A stretch of 64,000 nt of DNA from Cupriavidus sp. (GCA_031180665.1 JAPSLP010000026.1:17806-81805); one strand, 5' to 3'. Counted from the first letter of the stretch, positions 42,927 to 51,485 are shown. The notes: a model not told the origin generated them from the letters alone. Made by a program: numbers and translations.

Positions 42927-45020
42927 TCAGCGGTGGTCGGGCCGCTCCGGTACCTTTCGTTTGAGGCGATTGCCGTCGGCCATTGGCAAGAGCGCATCCT
43001 CGGCCGGCATCGAGGCACTGAAGTGGGCCCATGCCGGCGCGAACACGTGCGGCATGTCGGCCCGCAGGCAGGCGTCGCGCAGCCAGTACAGCGCGGAAGC
43101 GCACTGGTCCGGTGGCAACGCGCGAACCGCCGTCGCCAGCGCGGGCAGTATCCGTTCGGCGTCCTCCGGTTCGAGGGGCCGGGCGGCGCGTTCGGCGAGC
43201 TTCGTGAACAGCCTGACTTCGTAGCGCCCGCTGGGAGGCAGGCGCAGTCCTTCGTCGATCAGCCAGGGCAGTCGCTCGACGCAGGCGTATGGGGCGATCG
43301 CCAACAGCAGGAAACCGCGGTCCGCCCAGGTCAGCATGCCCAGCAGTTCGGTGAACAGGCGCCGCGCTTCATCCTCGTCACGGGGCCATCTGCAGAGCGA
43401 GACGTCGCCTGGCGCGGCGGGCGCCGTATCGCCGGTGCCAGGTAGCGGGCGTCCGCCGGGCAGCGGCTTCGGGACGACCAGCAGCCTGTGGGCGATCGCC
43501 GTGAAGGGCCCGCTGCGCATCCGCAGCGGCAGGTCGACCGCCGCGTTGACCATATCGGGCCAATGGCGTGGATCGTCGTCATATACCTGGATCAGGGCCG
43601 ACAACAACGCGGCCCGATCGGCATGATCCAGTTCCCGGACAAAGGCCATCATGCGCGGTACCGCCAACCGGGCCGGCACGTCCACAGCCAGTTCGGCATC
43701 GATCATGGCCAGCAACGGCTCGCGGCGCAGTGCCAGGGGCAGGGCGGCTGCGCGATCGCCCAGCGCGAACCAGCGATCCAGGCGGCCGTCGCCGTCCGGC
43801 AGCCGCTGTCCCAGCACGACGAGGACCTGTTGTTGCAGTGCGGCTTCGAGTTCGCGCGACGCCTCGAATACCGCGTGCCAGATCGGCTCGTAATTCTCTG
43901 CGGAGCCCATGCGGTATGCCTGTTCGACGACCCGCTTGATGACGAGCACGGCCAGCGTATCGGGCAGCCAGCTTGCCGCCTGCATCAGGGCAATGTAGGG
44001 CGCGGGGTTCGAGGTGACGTCGTCCAGCTCATCGACGCTGTCCAGCATCGCGATCATCGCCTCGCCGGCCTCGGCCACAGGCATATGGTCCCGCACCGCC
44101 TCGATCATGCGGTACCAGCAGCTCTCGCGGGGCTCGGCAGGCTGGGCCTGTTCGAGCGCGGCATCGAAGTCGTATGCCGCGCTTTTGGCCAGCTCCAGCC
44201 ATATCGGCTGCCGCAGCGCCGGCGGCAGTGCCCGGGCCTCGTCGAAGGCGCGATGCCAGAGCGGCGAGCGGCACGCCGCAAGCACGACATAGCGGGACGA
44301 ATCGGCCAGTGCCGTCGCGACCGCCGTCAACAATTGCGCGCGCGCGGGGAGGGTTTGCCTGTCGGCCGCTTCCCTGAGCTTGTGCACCGACGCGAGCAGT
44401 CCTTCGAGCAGGTCGCGCCATCGCTGCTGATTTCGGGACAGTCTGTTGGACAGGTCGGTCAGCGCGGGAACGCGCGCGTCGGCATCCAGCGCCTGGGCGA
44501 TCTCGAGCGAGGTCGGGACCGATCGCTGGGCGATGTCATCGAGCGACGTGGTTCGCTTCCCGTCGCCAGGCAACGGTGCCGACGAGGCGGCGGGCAGCAG
44601 CGGGAGCCGGGCCGCAAAGGCGCGATCGAACATGGCAGGATGGAGCTGGTCGAGCGGCATCCGGTGCAGCAGCGAACGGCGCAGCGCCGGGGGCAGTTTC
44701 GCGATCTCGCGCAGGGCGCGCTGGAACCCCGAGTTCGAGACGACCCACGTCAACCGCTCGGCCAGGCGGATGGGCGCGACGAAATCGCGATCGAGCTTGA
44801 CATGCATCCGCTTGGACGTGCGCGACAGGGCGACCATGGCGCCGTCCCCCAGCCGCTGGACGACCTGGCGCAGCATGCAATCAGGCAGGGTGTGGAGCGA
44901 GAGTTCTCCCGTGCGGTTTGCCAGGTTGGCGTTGGCCGTGGGATGTTGGACCGGCTCGAGATGGGCCCGTGCCGCGGCGATCGATTGGCCGGATGGAGAG
45001 ACGAGGAACTGGAAGGGCAT
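42927..45020 (-). CDS. F-box-like repeat protein 1, candidate effector
   Basis: A 697-residue protein of no family I can name. The ATG at 45,020 has GGAGG 6 bases upstream; an in-frame ATG at 45,035 lacks it. After a polar, Ser/Ala/Asn-rich leader (1-40), residues of about 42-90 read as an F-box (LHTLPDCMLRQVVQRL, then VALSRTSKRMHVKLDRD). The body is helical, with recurring units of LPPALRRSLLHRM or LPLALRREPLLAM type spaced 40-110 residues apart. It ends with a basic NRLKRKVPERPDHR. There is no signal peptide or membrane segment. It is transcribed against cheZ and away from flhB, and is a divergent paralogue of 48,746-50,941. Confidence 0.75.
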   Translation of the reverse strand: MPFQFLVSPSGQSIAAARAHLEPVQHPTANANLANRTGELSLHTLPDCMLRQVVQRLGDGAMVALSRTSKRMHVKLDRDFVAPIRLAERLTWVVSNSGFQRALREIAKLPPALRRSLLHRMPLDQLHPAMFDRAFAARLPLLPAASSAPLPGDGKRTTSLDDIAQRSVPTSLEIAQALDADARVPALTDLSNRLSRNQQRWRDLLEGLLASVHKLREAADRQTLPARAQLLTAVATALADSSRYVVLAACRSPLWHRAFDEARALPPALRQPIWLELAKSAAYDFDAALEQAQPAEPRESCWYRMIEAVRDHMPVAEAGEAMIAMLDSVDELDDVTSNPAPYIALMQAASWLPDTLAVLVIKRVVEQAYRMGSAENYEPIWHAVFEASRELEAALQQQVLVVLGQRLPDGDGRLDRWFALGDRAAALPLALRREPLLAMIDAELAVDVPARLAVPRMMAFVRELDHADRAALLSALIQVYDDDPRHWPDMVNAAVDLPLRMRSGPFTAIAHRLLVVPKPLPGGRPLPGTGDTAPAAPGDVSLCRWPRDEDEARRLFTELLGMLTWADRGFLLLAIAPYACVERLPWLIDEGLRLPPSGRYEVRLFTKLAERAARPLEPEDAERILPALATAVRALPPDQCASALYWLRDACLRADMPHVFAPAWAHFSASMPAEDALLPMADGNRLKRKVPERPDHR

Positions 45021-45309
45021 GGCTGCCTCCGTCATGTCGCTGCGCTTTGACGCTGCCGGCGATTACCGGCGCATGGCTGCGCAAGGGGAAGCCCGGCACC
45101 ATAGCGGCATGCCCTCAGCGATTCTTTCGAATTGCCGCCGAACTACCGCTATCTCCCGCTTGTCTCGAACCCTGCGCTCGGCTTTCCGGCCCGATGATGC
45201 ACCCTGTTCCCCGGCACCTTCGCCCGCCAGCGCCGGGGGCAACAGAAAAACGGCCCGCTGCCGTTAACCCTGCGAGAAGACCGTTCGCCCCAGCTTGCGT
45301 GCCGGCCGC

Positions 45310-45378
45310 CATCGCCCAAATAGCGCCGCAATCCCCCGCCTATTCCCCCTAATAGCCCGGCTGCCCCGCTCCGATAAT
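45310..45378 (+). promoter_or_regulatory. FlhD4C2 box and -10 of the flhBA promoter
   Basis: The left half-site CATCGCCCAAATAGCG (45,310-45,325) fits the FlhDC consensus AA(C/T)G(C/G)-N3-AAATA(A/G)CG at 11 of 13 defined bases. After 12 bases comes an inverted half-site GCCTATTCCCCCTAAT (45,338-45,353). GATAAT follows 19 bases later (45,373-45,378). This matches class II promoters, in which FlhDC replaces the -35 contact. A block of 116 bases including this promoter and the start region recurs before flhF. Confidence 0.75.
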
Positions 45379-45422
45379 CGACCCCGTCGAAGGGCGGCAT
45401 GCCGCTTCGCCACGGAGCGGCC

Positions 45423-46565
45423 ATGTCCGAAGAAAGCGACCTCGAGAAAACCGAACCCGCCTCGCCCCGGCGCCTGGAAAAGGCGCGCGAGGAGGGGCAG
45501 GTGGTGCGTTCGCGCGAGCTTGGCACCTTCGTGATGCTGATGGCCGGCGTGGCCGGCCTGTGGGGGCTCGGCGGCATGCTGGGCCGCAAGCTCGATACCG
45601 TGATGCGCGCCGCGCTGTCGTTCGAGCCGGCCATGGCCCACGATCCGGCCCGCATGCTGGCCGGTTTCGCGCAACTGGTGTGGGAATCGCTGCTGGGCGT
45701 GCTGCCCTTGCTGCTGCTGTTTGCTCTCGCGGCGCTGCTGGCGCCGATGGTGTTGGGCGGGTGGCTGTTCTCGACCAAGTCGCTGCTGCCCGATTTCTCC
45801 CGGTTGTCCCCGTTCAAGGGGCTGGGGCGGCTGTTCTCCGTGCAGTCGCTGGTCGAGCTGGCCAAGGCCGTCGCCAAGTCGCTGCTGGTGGGCGGCGTGG
45901 GCTTCTGGGTGCTGTGGCGCCATCTGCCGGACGCCGTGGCGCTGATGAACGCGCCGGTGCAGGAGGCGCTGCTGCGCCTGCTCGAGCTGGTACTGCTGTG
46001 CTGCGCGCTGGCCGCCGGCTCGCTGCTGCTGGTAGCCGCGATCGACGTGCCCTGGCAGTTCTGGGACTACTTCAAGAAGCTGCGCATGACCAAGGAAGAG
46101 GTCAAGCAGGAGCACAAGGAAAGCGAGGGCAACCCGCACGTCAAGGGCCGGATCCGTCAGCTGCAACGCCAGATGGCGCGGCGCCGGATGATGGCCGAAG
46201 TGCCGAAGGCCGACGTGGTGGTCACCAACCCGACCCACTTCGCCGTGGCGCTGCGCTACGAGGAAGGCCGCATGGGGGCTCCCCGCGTGGTGGCAAAGGG
46301 CACCGAGGAGGTCGCCGCGCGCATTCGCGAGCTGGCCGCCGAGCACCGCGTGCCGATCCTGTCGGCGCCGCCGCTGGCGCGCGCGCTGCACCGCCATGTC
46401 GAACTGGGGCACGAAATTCCGTCCGGGCTGTACACCGCCGTGGCGGAGGTGCTGGCCTGGGTCTACCAACTGAAACACTGGCACCACGCGAACGGGCCGC
46501 TGCCCGAGGCCCCGACCGGGCTGCCGGTGCCCGATGAACTTGCCGTACCGGAAAGCCGCGCATGA
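45423..46565 (+). CDS. flhB: Flagellar export gate protein FlhB
   Basis: A 380-residue inner-membrane protein of the flagellar type III export apparatus that controls substrate switching. The opening MSEESDLEKTEPASPRRLEK is typical, followed by four membrane segments (about 30-215). The cytoplasmic domain contains the autocleavage motif NPTH with Asn269, the same position as in E. coli. A Pro-rich tail ends the protein. GGAGCGG precedes the ATG. Its stop overlaps the flhA start (ATGA). Confidence 0.96.
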   Translation: MSEESDLEKTEPASPRRLEKAREEGQVVRSRELGTFVMLMAGVAGLWGLGGMLGRKLDTVMRAALSFEPAMAHDPARMLAGFAQLVWESLLGVLPLLLLFALAALLAPMVLGGWLFSTKSLLPDFSRLSPFKGLGRLFSVQSLVELAKAVAKSLLVGGVGFWVLWRHLPDAVALMNAPVQEALLRLLELVLLCCALAAGSLLLVAAIDVPWQFWDYFKKLRMTKEEVKQEHKESEGNPHVKGRIRQLQRQMARRRMMAEVPKADVVVTNPTHFAVALRYEEGRMGAPRVVAKGTEEVAARIRELAAEHRVPILSAPPLARALHRHVELGHEIPSGLYTAVAEVLAWVYQLKHWHHANGPLPEAPTGLPVPDELAVPESRA

Positions 46566-48649
46566 ATGCATTGAACTCGCTGTTCCGACTGACGGGCGGG
46601 CAGTCCGCCGGCCAGCTGAAGGCACTGGCCGGGCCGCTGCTGATCGTGATGATCCTCGGCATGATGGTGCTGCCGCTGCCGCCATTCCTGCTCGATCTGC
46701 TGTTCACCTTCAATATCGCGCTGTCGATCATGGTGCTGCTGGTCGGCATGTACACGCAGCGTCCGCTGGACTTCGCCGCGTTTCCGGCCGTGCTGCTGTT
46801 CTCGACGCTGCTGCGGCTGTCGCTGAACGTCGCCTCCACGCGCGTGGTGCTGCTCGAGGGGCATACCGGCCCCGACGCGGCCGGCAAGGTGATCGAGGCG
46901 TTCGGCCACTTCCTGGTCGGCGGCAATTTCGCAGTCGGCATCGTGGTGTTCGCGATCCTGGTGGTGATCAACTTCATGGTGATCACCAAGGGCGCGGGCC
47001 GTATCGCCGAGGTCGGCGCCCGCTTCATGCTGGACGCGATGCCGGGCAAGCAGATGGCGATCGACGCGGACCTGAACGCGGGCCTGATCAACGAGGAGGG
47101 CGCCCGCAAGCGCCGCGCCGAGGTCGCGCAGGAATCGGACTTCTACGGCGCGATGGACGGTGCCAGCAAGTTCGTGCGCGGCGATGCGATCGCGGGCCTG
47201 CTGATCATGTTCATCAACGTGTTTGCCGGCATGGTGGTCGGCATGGTCCAGCACGACCTGGACTTCTCGACGGCGGTGCGCAACTACACGCTGCTGACCA
47301 TCGGCGACGGCCTGGTCGCGCAGATTCCGGCGCTGGTGATCTCGACTGCCGCCGGTGTCATCGTCTCGCGCGTATCGAACGACCAGGACGTCGGCGAGCA
47401 ACTGACCGGCCAGCTGTTCTCCGACCCGCGCGTGCTGTACCTGACCGGCGGCATCATCGGGCTGCTGGGCATCATTCCCGGCATGCCGCACATCGCCTTC
47501 CTGCTGCTGGCCGGCGGGCTGATCTGGTTCGGCAGCTATGTCGGCAAGCGGCAGCAGGCGGCCAGGCAGACCGCAAAGCGCGAAGAGCGTGCGCCCGCGC
47601 TGGCCAACGAGAACACCGAGGCCACCTGGGACGACGTCACGCTGGTCGATCCGCTCGGCATGGAAGTCGGCTACCGCCTGATTCCGCTGGTCGATCGCGC
47701 ACAGAACGGCGAGCTGCTGGGCCGGATCAAGAGCATCCGCAAGAAGGTGGCGCAGGAGGTCGGTTTCCTGGTGCCGGTGGTCCATATCCGCGACAACCTG
47801 GAATTGAAGCCCAACGCCTATCGCATCACGCTCAAGGGCGTCGAGATCGGCTACGGCGAGGCCGTGCCGGGGCAATGGATGGCGATCGACCCGGGCCAGG
47901 TCAGCGGCACGCTGCCCGGCACGCCGACGCGCGATCCGGCCTTTGGCCTGCCGGCGGTCTGGATCGACAGCGGCATCAAGGAACAGGCGCAGGCGCTCGG
48001 CTATACCGTGGTCGACGCCAGCACCGTGGTTGCCACCCATCTGAACCATCTGATCCATCAGCACGCAGCGGAACTGCTGGGCCGCCAGGAAGTGCAACAA
48101 CTGCTGGACCGCATCGCCAAGGAATCGCCGAAGCTGACCGAGGACCTGGTGCCCAAGACGATCACGCTGACGGCGCTGCAGAAGGTGCTGCAGAACCTGC
48201 TCGACGAGAGCGTGCCCATCCGCGACATGCGCACCATCCTCGATGTGATCGCCGAGCACGCTCCGAAGGTGAGCGACCCCAACGAGCTGACCGCGCTGGT
48301 GCGCATGGCGCTGGGCCGCGCCATCACGCAGCAGTGGTTCCCCAATGGCGCGGATCTGCAGGTGATCGGACTCGATGCGGGCCTTGAGCGCGTACTGTCG
48401 CAGGCCCTGAACTCCGGCGGCAGCATCGAGCCGGGCCTGGCCGATGCGCTGTTGCAGCAGGCACAGGGCGCCGTGGCGCGCCAGGAGCAGATGGGCCTCG
48501 ATCCGGTGCTGCTGGTTCCGCATGCACTGCGGCCGCTGCTGTCGCGCTTCCTGCGGCGGACCATGCCGCAACTGCGGGTGCTGTCGCATTCCGAGGTGCC
48601 CGACAACCGCAATATCCGCATTACCGCCATGATCGGCGGCGCGGGCTGA
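46562..48649 (+). CDS. flhA: Flagellar export gate protein FlhA
   Basis: A 695-residue core of the export gate. About eight membrane segments lie in residues 15-320, including the conserved FHIPEP-type region (NVASTRVVLLEGHTGPDAAG and the loop ITKGAGRIAEVGARFMLDAM). The C-terminal cytoplasmic domain (about 355-695) forms the nonameric ring that binds chaperone-substrate complexes. Length matches the family. It is translationally coupled to flhB and converges on the second F-box-like gene, 96 bases downstream. In many relatives flhF would follow directly. Confidence 0.96.
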   Translation: MNALNSLFRLTGGQSAGQLKALAGPLLIVMILGMMVLPLPPFLLDLLFTFNIALSIMVLLVGMYTQRPLDFAAFPAVLLFSTLLRLSLNVASTRVVLLEGHTGPDAAGKVIEAFGHFLVGGNFAVGIVVFAILVVINFMVITKGAGRIAEVGARFMLDAMPGKQMAIDADLNAGLINEEGARKRRAEVAQESDFYGAMDGASKFVRGDAIAGLLIMFINVFAGMVVGMVQHDLDFSTAVRNYTLLTIGDGLVAQIPALVISTAAGVIVSRVSNDQDVGEQLTGQLFSDPRVLYLTGGIIGLLGIIPGMPHIAFLLLAGGLIWFGSYVGKRQQAARQTAKREERAPALANENTEATWDDVTLVDPLGMEVGYRLIPLVDRAQNGELLGRIKSIRKKVAQEVGFLVPVVHIRDNLELKPNAYRITLKGVEIGYGEAVPGQWMAIDPGQVSGTLPGTPTRDPAFGLPAVWIDSGIKEQAQALGYTVVDASTVVATHLNHLIHQHAAELLGRQEVQQLLDRIAKESPKLTEDLVPKTITLTALQKVLQNLLDESVPIRDMRTILDVIAEHAPKVSDPNELTALVRMALGRAITQQWFPNGADLQVIGLDAGLERVLSQALNSGGSIEPGLADALLQQAQGAVARQEQMGLDPVLLVPHALRPLLSRFLRRTMPQLRVLSHSEVPDNRNIRITAMIGGAG

Positions 48650-48745
48650 AGGCGTTGAGGCAGACGCCGGGTCGGCGCGGGCACCGTGGCGCGATCAGGG
48701 CGCGGTACAGCAAGATGCGGCACACACGCGCGCGCACACGCTGAT

Positions 48746-50941
48746 TTACTCCGGTGCTTCCTTTCGTTTGCGCGAGTCGTTGCCGCGGATAATGGCTGCG
48801 TCCTCGACGGGAAGGGTCGATATCCCGGCGATCCAGCGATCGCGTGCCGGTGTGTCGTCCGGCAGCAGGCGCTGTATCAGGGAACCGAGCATGAGCCACG
48901 GAGAGGCGCGCGCGTCGGCAGGCAGCGCGTGCACCGCGTCTTCCAACAGCGGCAGCAGCGAGCGGGCGTCCGCTGCGCTCAGGCATCGCTGTGCCACGAC
49001 GCGCAACACGTTGGCGACCACGCCGATGCCATGGTGCTGCAGCGGTTTCAGCTTCAAGGCTTCGTTCAGCAACCAGCGCGCATGTAAAAGGCTCCACGGC
49101 ATCGGCTGTTGACTATCATGGCCACACATGGGCGATAGGGTCAGCAGCACGGTGCCGCGGTGCGCGAGGGGCAGCATGGTCAGTATCTCCGAGAGCGCGT
49201 CGAGGGCCTCTTCGGGCGTGCGAGGCATCCTGGCGCAAAGCAATGCCCCCGGATCGGGGGTAAGCTCGTCGGCAGTCAGATCAAAGGCGCCACCCGCCGG
49301 GTAGCGGAACAGCAGGCCGGCCAGCGTCCTTGCGGGCGCGAGTTGAGCCTGCCGCAGCAGCTCCTCGAGTTGGCTGATCTGCATGTGCCACATCCGGGGC
49401 GTGCGGGAACGCATCCCGTGGATCATTGCCGCGCTAAGTTGAGCGCGGTCTTCCACCGGCAATTGGGCTCCGATCCGGGCAAGTACGGCGCCTCGCTCAG
49501 GCCGGATAGGATCCAGAACGTGACCTGCCAGGGCCAGCAGGACCGGCAGCCTGGCGCCGGCGTCGACGGCCGTCTCGACGCGCTGCGCCAGCGCAAGCCA
49601 ACAGGCATCCTGAACGACATCTGGCAGCTGTTCGACGCCCTTCGCGAGATCGCAGTACAGGGCAACCGGATCGGTCAGCGGGACGTAAGCCGACGAGTGA
49701 AACGCCTCGTCCCACATCGCGGCGGGCTCGGGAAGTTCGGACGGCCAGTACCGTACGAGCCGCGCCAGCAGCGCTGCGCGCCATTCGCCGTGCAAGCCCG
49801 CCGCCGCTTCCCGAAGCGCGTCGCGAATGGGTTGTTCGAGGTCGTCGTCGTCTGCATCGCAGTTGTGCTCGGCCAGCGTGCCGAGAATCATCACGATGTC
49901 GGCGCCCGGCAATTGCTCGCACACGTAGCGGATAAAAGGCGGCCAGCGCGGATGCAGTTGCGCGACAGCCGCTGCATCGGCGTCTTCGCGATGCACGAAC
50001 TCGGTGAGCTGAGCGAGGACCGCCGGCTGGGACTGCAAGGGAAGCCGGCGCGCAAGCGAGAAAATCGTATCCCACGACTGGGCCAGTTGGGCGACGTCCA
50101 CGGAGCCAGCGCCCCAGACCAGCCTCCAAGCGAGTTTTTGCAGCACGTCGGCGTGATCCGCCGGCACGGGTCCCTCGGAACTGGTCGACTCCTGCACCGC
50201 CGCCAGCACGATGGCCTGAGCTTGGTCGTATTCGTCCTCCGGTATGTCGTTCGCCATCCGGACGAGCACCTGGCCGCGGCATTCGGTTGGCAAGGCGGAC
50301 ACGATACGACCCCATTCGCTGACCGGAGGAGGGGCCATGCCGGAAGTGCCGAACCACGAGAGAAGCTGGCGCACCCGCGTCCGCGGTGGGGAAGTCAACA
50401 CCCTGGCCAGCAATTCGCCATGGCCGTCCGGCTGCCCAAGGCGCGCCCGCGCCGGGTCCGTGGGCGCGTACAGCGCATCCCACCAGGGCTTGGCGAGCGC
50501 GGGGGCCTCGCGATGGGGCGCCAATAGCTGGCCAGACGGCTCCTGAAGCTGAGGGTGCAGGGCTTGTGCGCGCTGATACAGTGCATCGATCAGTGTGCGC
50601 CGCCGCGCCGCGGGCGCGGCCAGCACATCCCGTATCGCAGCTCGCATCCCGGTCACGCTGTGGACCCAGCGGATTCGCCCGCCCAGGCGCAGCGGATCGA
50701 CGACGTCGCGGCGCAACGCGTCGAAGATCGCCCGGGAGCCACGGCTGAGGGCGAACGCATCGTTCGGGCGCAGATAGCTCGCAATATGAACCAGGATTTC
50801 GGCGGGCATCAGGGTCAGGCGCAAGACGGCGTGCTCCTCTACCGACGCAGCCGTGCCGGGCGGGGCGGCTGTGGCGGGAACAGCGGGAAGCATTGGACGG
50901 GATGGGGCCGAGGCCAAGGAGGGAGGGGTACCGAGAGGCAT
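48746..50941 (-). CDS. F-box-like repeat protein 2, candidate effector
   Basis: A 731-residue divergent paralogue of the protein at 42,927-45,020. Residues 1-36 are a Pro/Ala/Ser-rich, uncharged leader like those of type III-secreted proteins. About 40-90 is the clearer of the two F-boxes (LTLMPAEILVHIASYLRPND, then FALSRGSRAIFDALRRD). A shared motif DPLRLGGRIRWV follows, then at least eight repeat units such as LPTECRGQVLVRMANDI, LPVEDRAQLSAAMIHGM and LPLAHRGTVLLTLSPM. It ends GNDSRKRKEAPE. No SD is evident before the ATG at 50,941; residue 17 is another possible start. It lies between flhA (converging) and the flhF promoter (diverging). Confidence 0.75.
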   Translation of the reverse strand: MPLGTPPSLASAPSRPMLPAVPATAAPPGTAASVEEHAVLRLTLMPAEILVHIASYLRPNDAFALSRGSRAIFDALRRDVVDPLRLGGRIRWVHSVTGMRAAIRDVLAAPAARRRTLIDALYQRAQALHPQLQEPSGQLLAPHREAPALAKPWWDALYAPTDPARARLGQPDGHGELLARVLTSPPRTRVRQLLSWFGTSGMAPPPVSEWGRIVSALPTECRGQVLVRMANDIPEDEYDQAQAIVLAAVQESTSSEGPVPADHADVLQKLAWRLVWGAGSVDVAQLAQSWDTIFSLARRLPLQSQPAVLAQLTEFVHREDADAAAVAQLHPRWPPFIRYVCEQLPGADIVMILGTLAEHNCDADDDDLEQPIRDALREAAAGLHGEWRAALLARLVRYWPSELPEPAAMWDEAFHSSAYVPLTDPVALYCDLAKGVEQLPDVVQDACWLALAQRVETAVDAGARLPVLLALAGHVLDPIRPERGAVLARIGAQLPVEDRAQLSAAMIHGMRSRTPRMWHMQISQLEELLRQAQLAPARTLAGLLFRYPAGGAFDLTADELTPDPGALLCARMPRTPEEALDALSEILTMLPLAHRGTVLLTLSPMCGHDSQQPMPWSLLHARWLLNEALKLKPLQHHGIGVVANVLRVVAQRCLSAADARSLLPLLEDAVHALPADARASPWLMLGSLIQRLLPDDTPARDRWIAGISTLPVEDAAIIRGNDSRKRKEAPE

Positions 50942-51273
50942 GGTGATGGAGACTGGACAGGATTGGTTTTACGCAGCGCGCGGCAGCGGTGCGCTTCCGG
51001 GGGCTGTGGCACGGCGGCAAACGGTGATCGGAGAACGCGACCAGACGCGACGAAGGGCGATGGCAGGCGATGGCAGGCGACGGGATTGCGAAGAAGAGCC
51101 GAAGTCTGTCAGGCGCGAGCTTCGACGGCTTCCAAAAAGATCGCCGCCCCGCATGCAAAAGAGAGCCTTCCACGGCGCTTGGTTGCGCAACGGCGGGGAA
51201 AGAAATTTCCCGGGCCGACGTTAACCACCATATCGGCGCGTGCAGCACGGGTCCGCCCGGGCCGCAGCACCGT

Positions 51274-51342
51274 CATCGCCCAAATAGCGCCGCAATCCCC
51301 TGCCTATTCCCCCTAATAGCGCAAGGCCCCCGCTCGGATAAT
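51274..51342 (+). promoter_or_regulatory. FlhD4C2 box and -10 of the flhF promoter
   Basis: Positions 51,274-51,317 carry the same operator as the flhB promoter; the first 47 bases of the two blocks differ at one position by eye. The -10 GATAAT is at 51,337-51,342, with the same 19-base spacing. The homology continues at a lower level to 51,389, through the region equivalent to the flhB ribosome-binding site. Confidence 0.75.
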
Positions 51343-51386
51343 CGAGACGTCGAAGGGGCCGGCTGCCGCTTCGCAATGGAGCGGCG

Positions 51387-51485
51387 ATGGCGGAGGCAGC
51401 GATGCCGGGGAATACGGACCTCCTTTCCTGCCTTGTACCCAAGCCGGCGCGCAGCCACCACGGCGTTGCCGCGGAAACCCGCTGA
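51387..51485 (+). CDS. Short leader ORF in the flhF 5' region, possible flhB-start relic
   Basis: An ATG at the position equivalent to the flhB start in the duplicated block opens a 32-codon frame ending at TGA 51,485, 17 bases before flhF. Its SD (GGAGCGG) is conserved from the flhB copy. The predicted peptide begins MAEAAMPGNTDLL, faintly like the flhB start MSEESDLEK. It may be a translated leader affecting flhF, or just debris of the duplication. Confidence 0.35.
   Translation: MAEAAMPGNTDLLSCLVPKPARSHHGVAAETR

Noticed and set aside
45021..45309. hrp_II-like box (TTCG-N16-TTCG) upstream of F-box-like gene 1
   Set aside because: Several TTCG elements are present on the minus strand, but the spacings are 7 and 23 bases rather than 16, so a HrpB/HrpG-type promoter is not supported. 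The second F-box gene shows none either.
45240..45309. Divergent FlhDC control of the F-box-like genes from the same boxes
   Set aside because: Unlike the flgA/flgB site, no -10-like element lies at the mirror position on the minus strand of either box (GGGCGA and GGACCC), so shared activation is not supported by sequence.
46463..48589. Long minus-strand frame opposite flhA
   Set aside because: Antisense of an intact FlhA; composition typical of GC-driven shadow frames.
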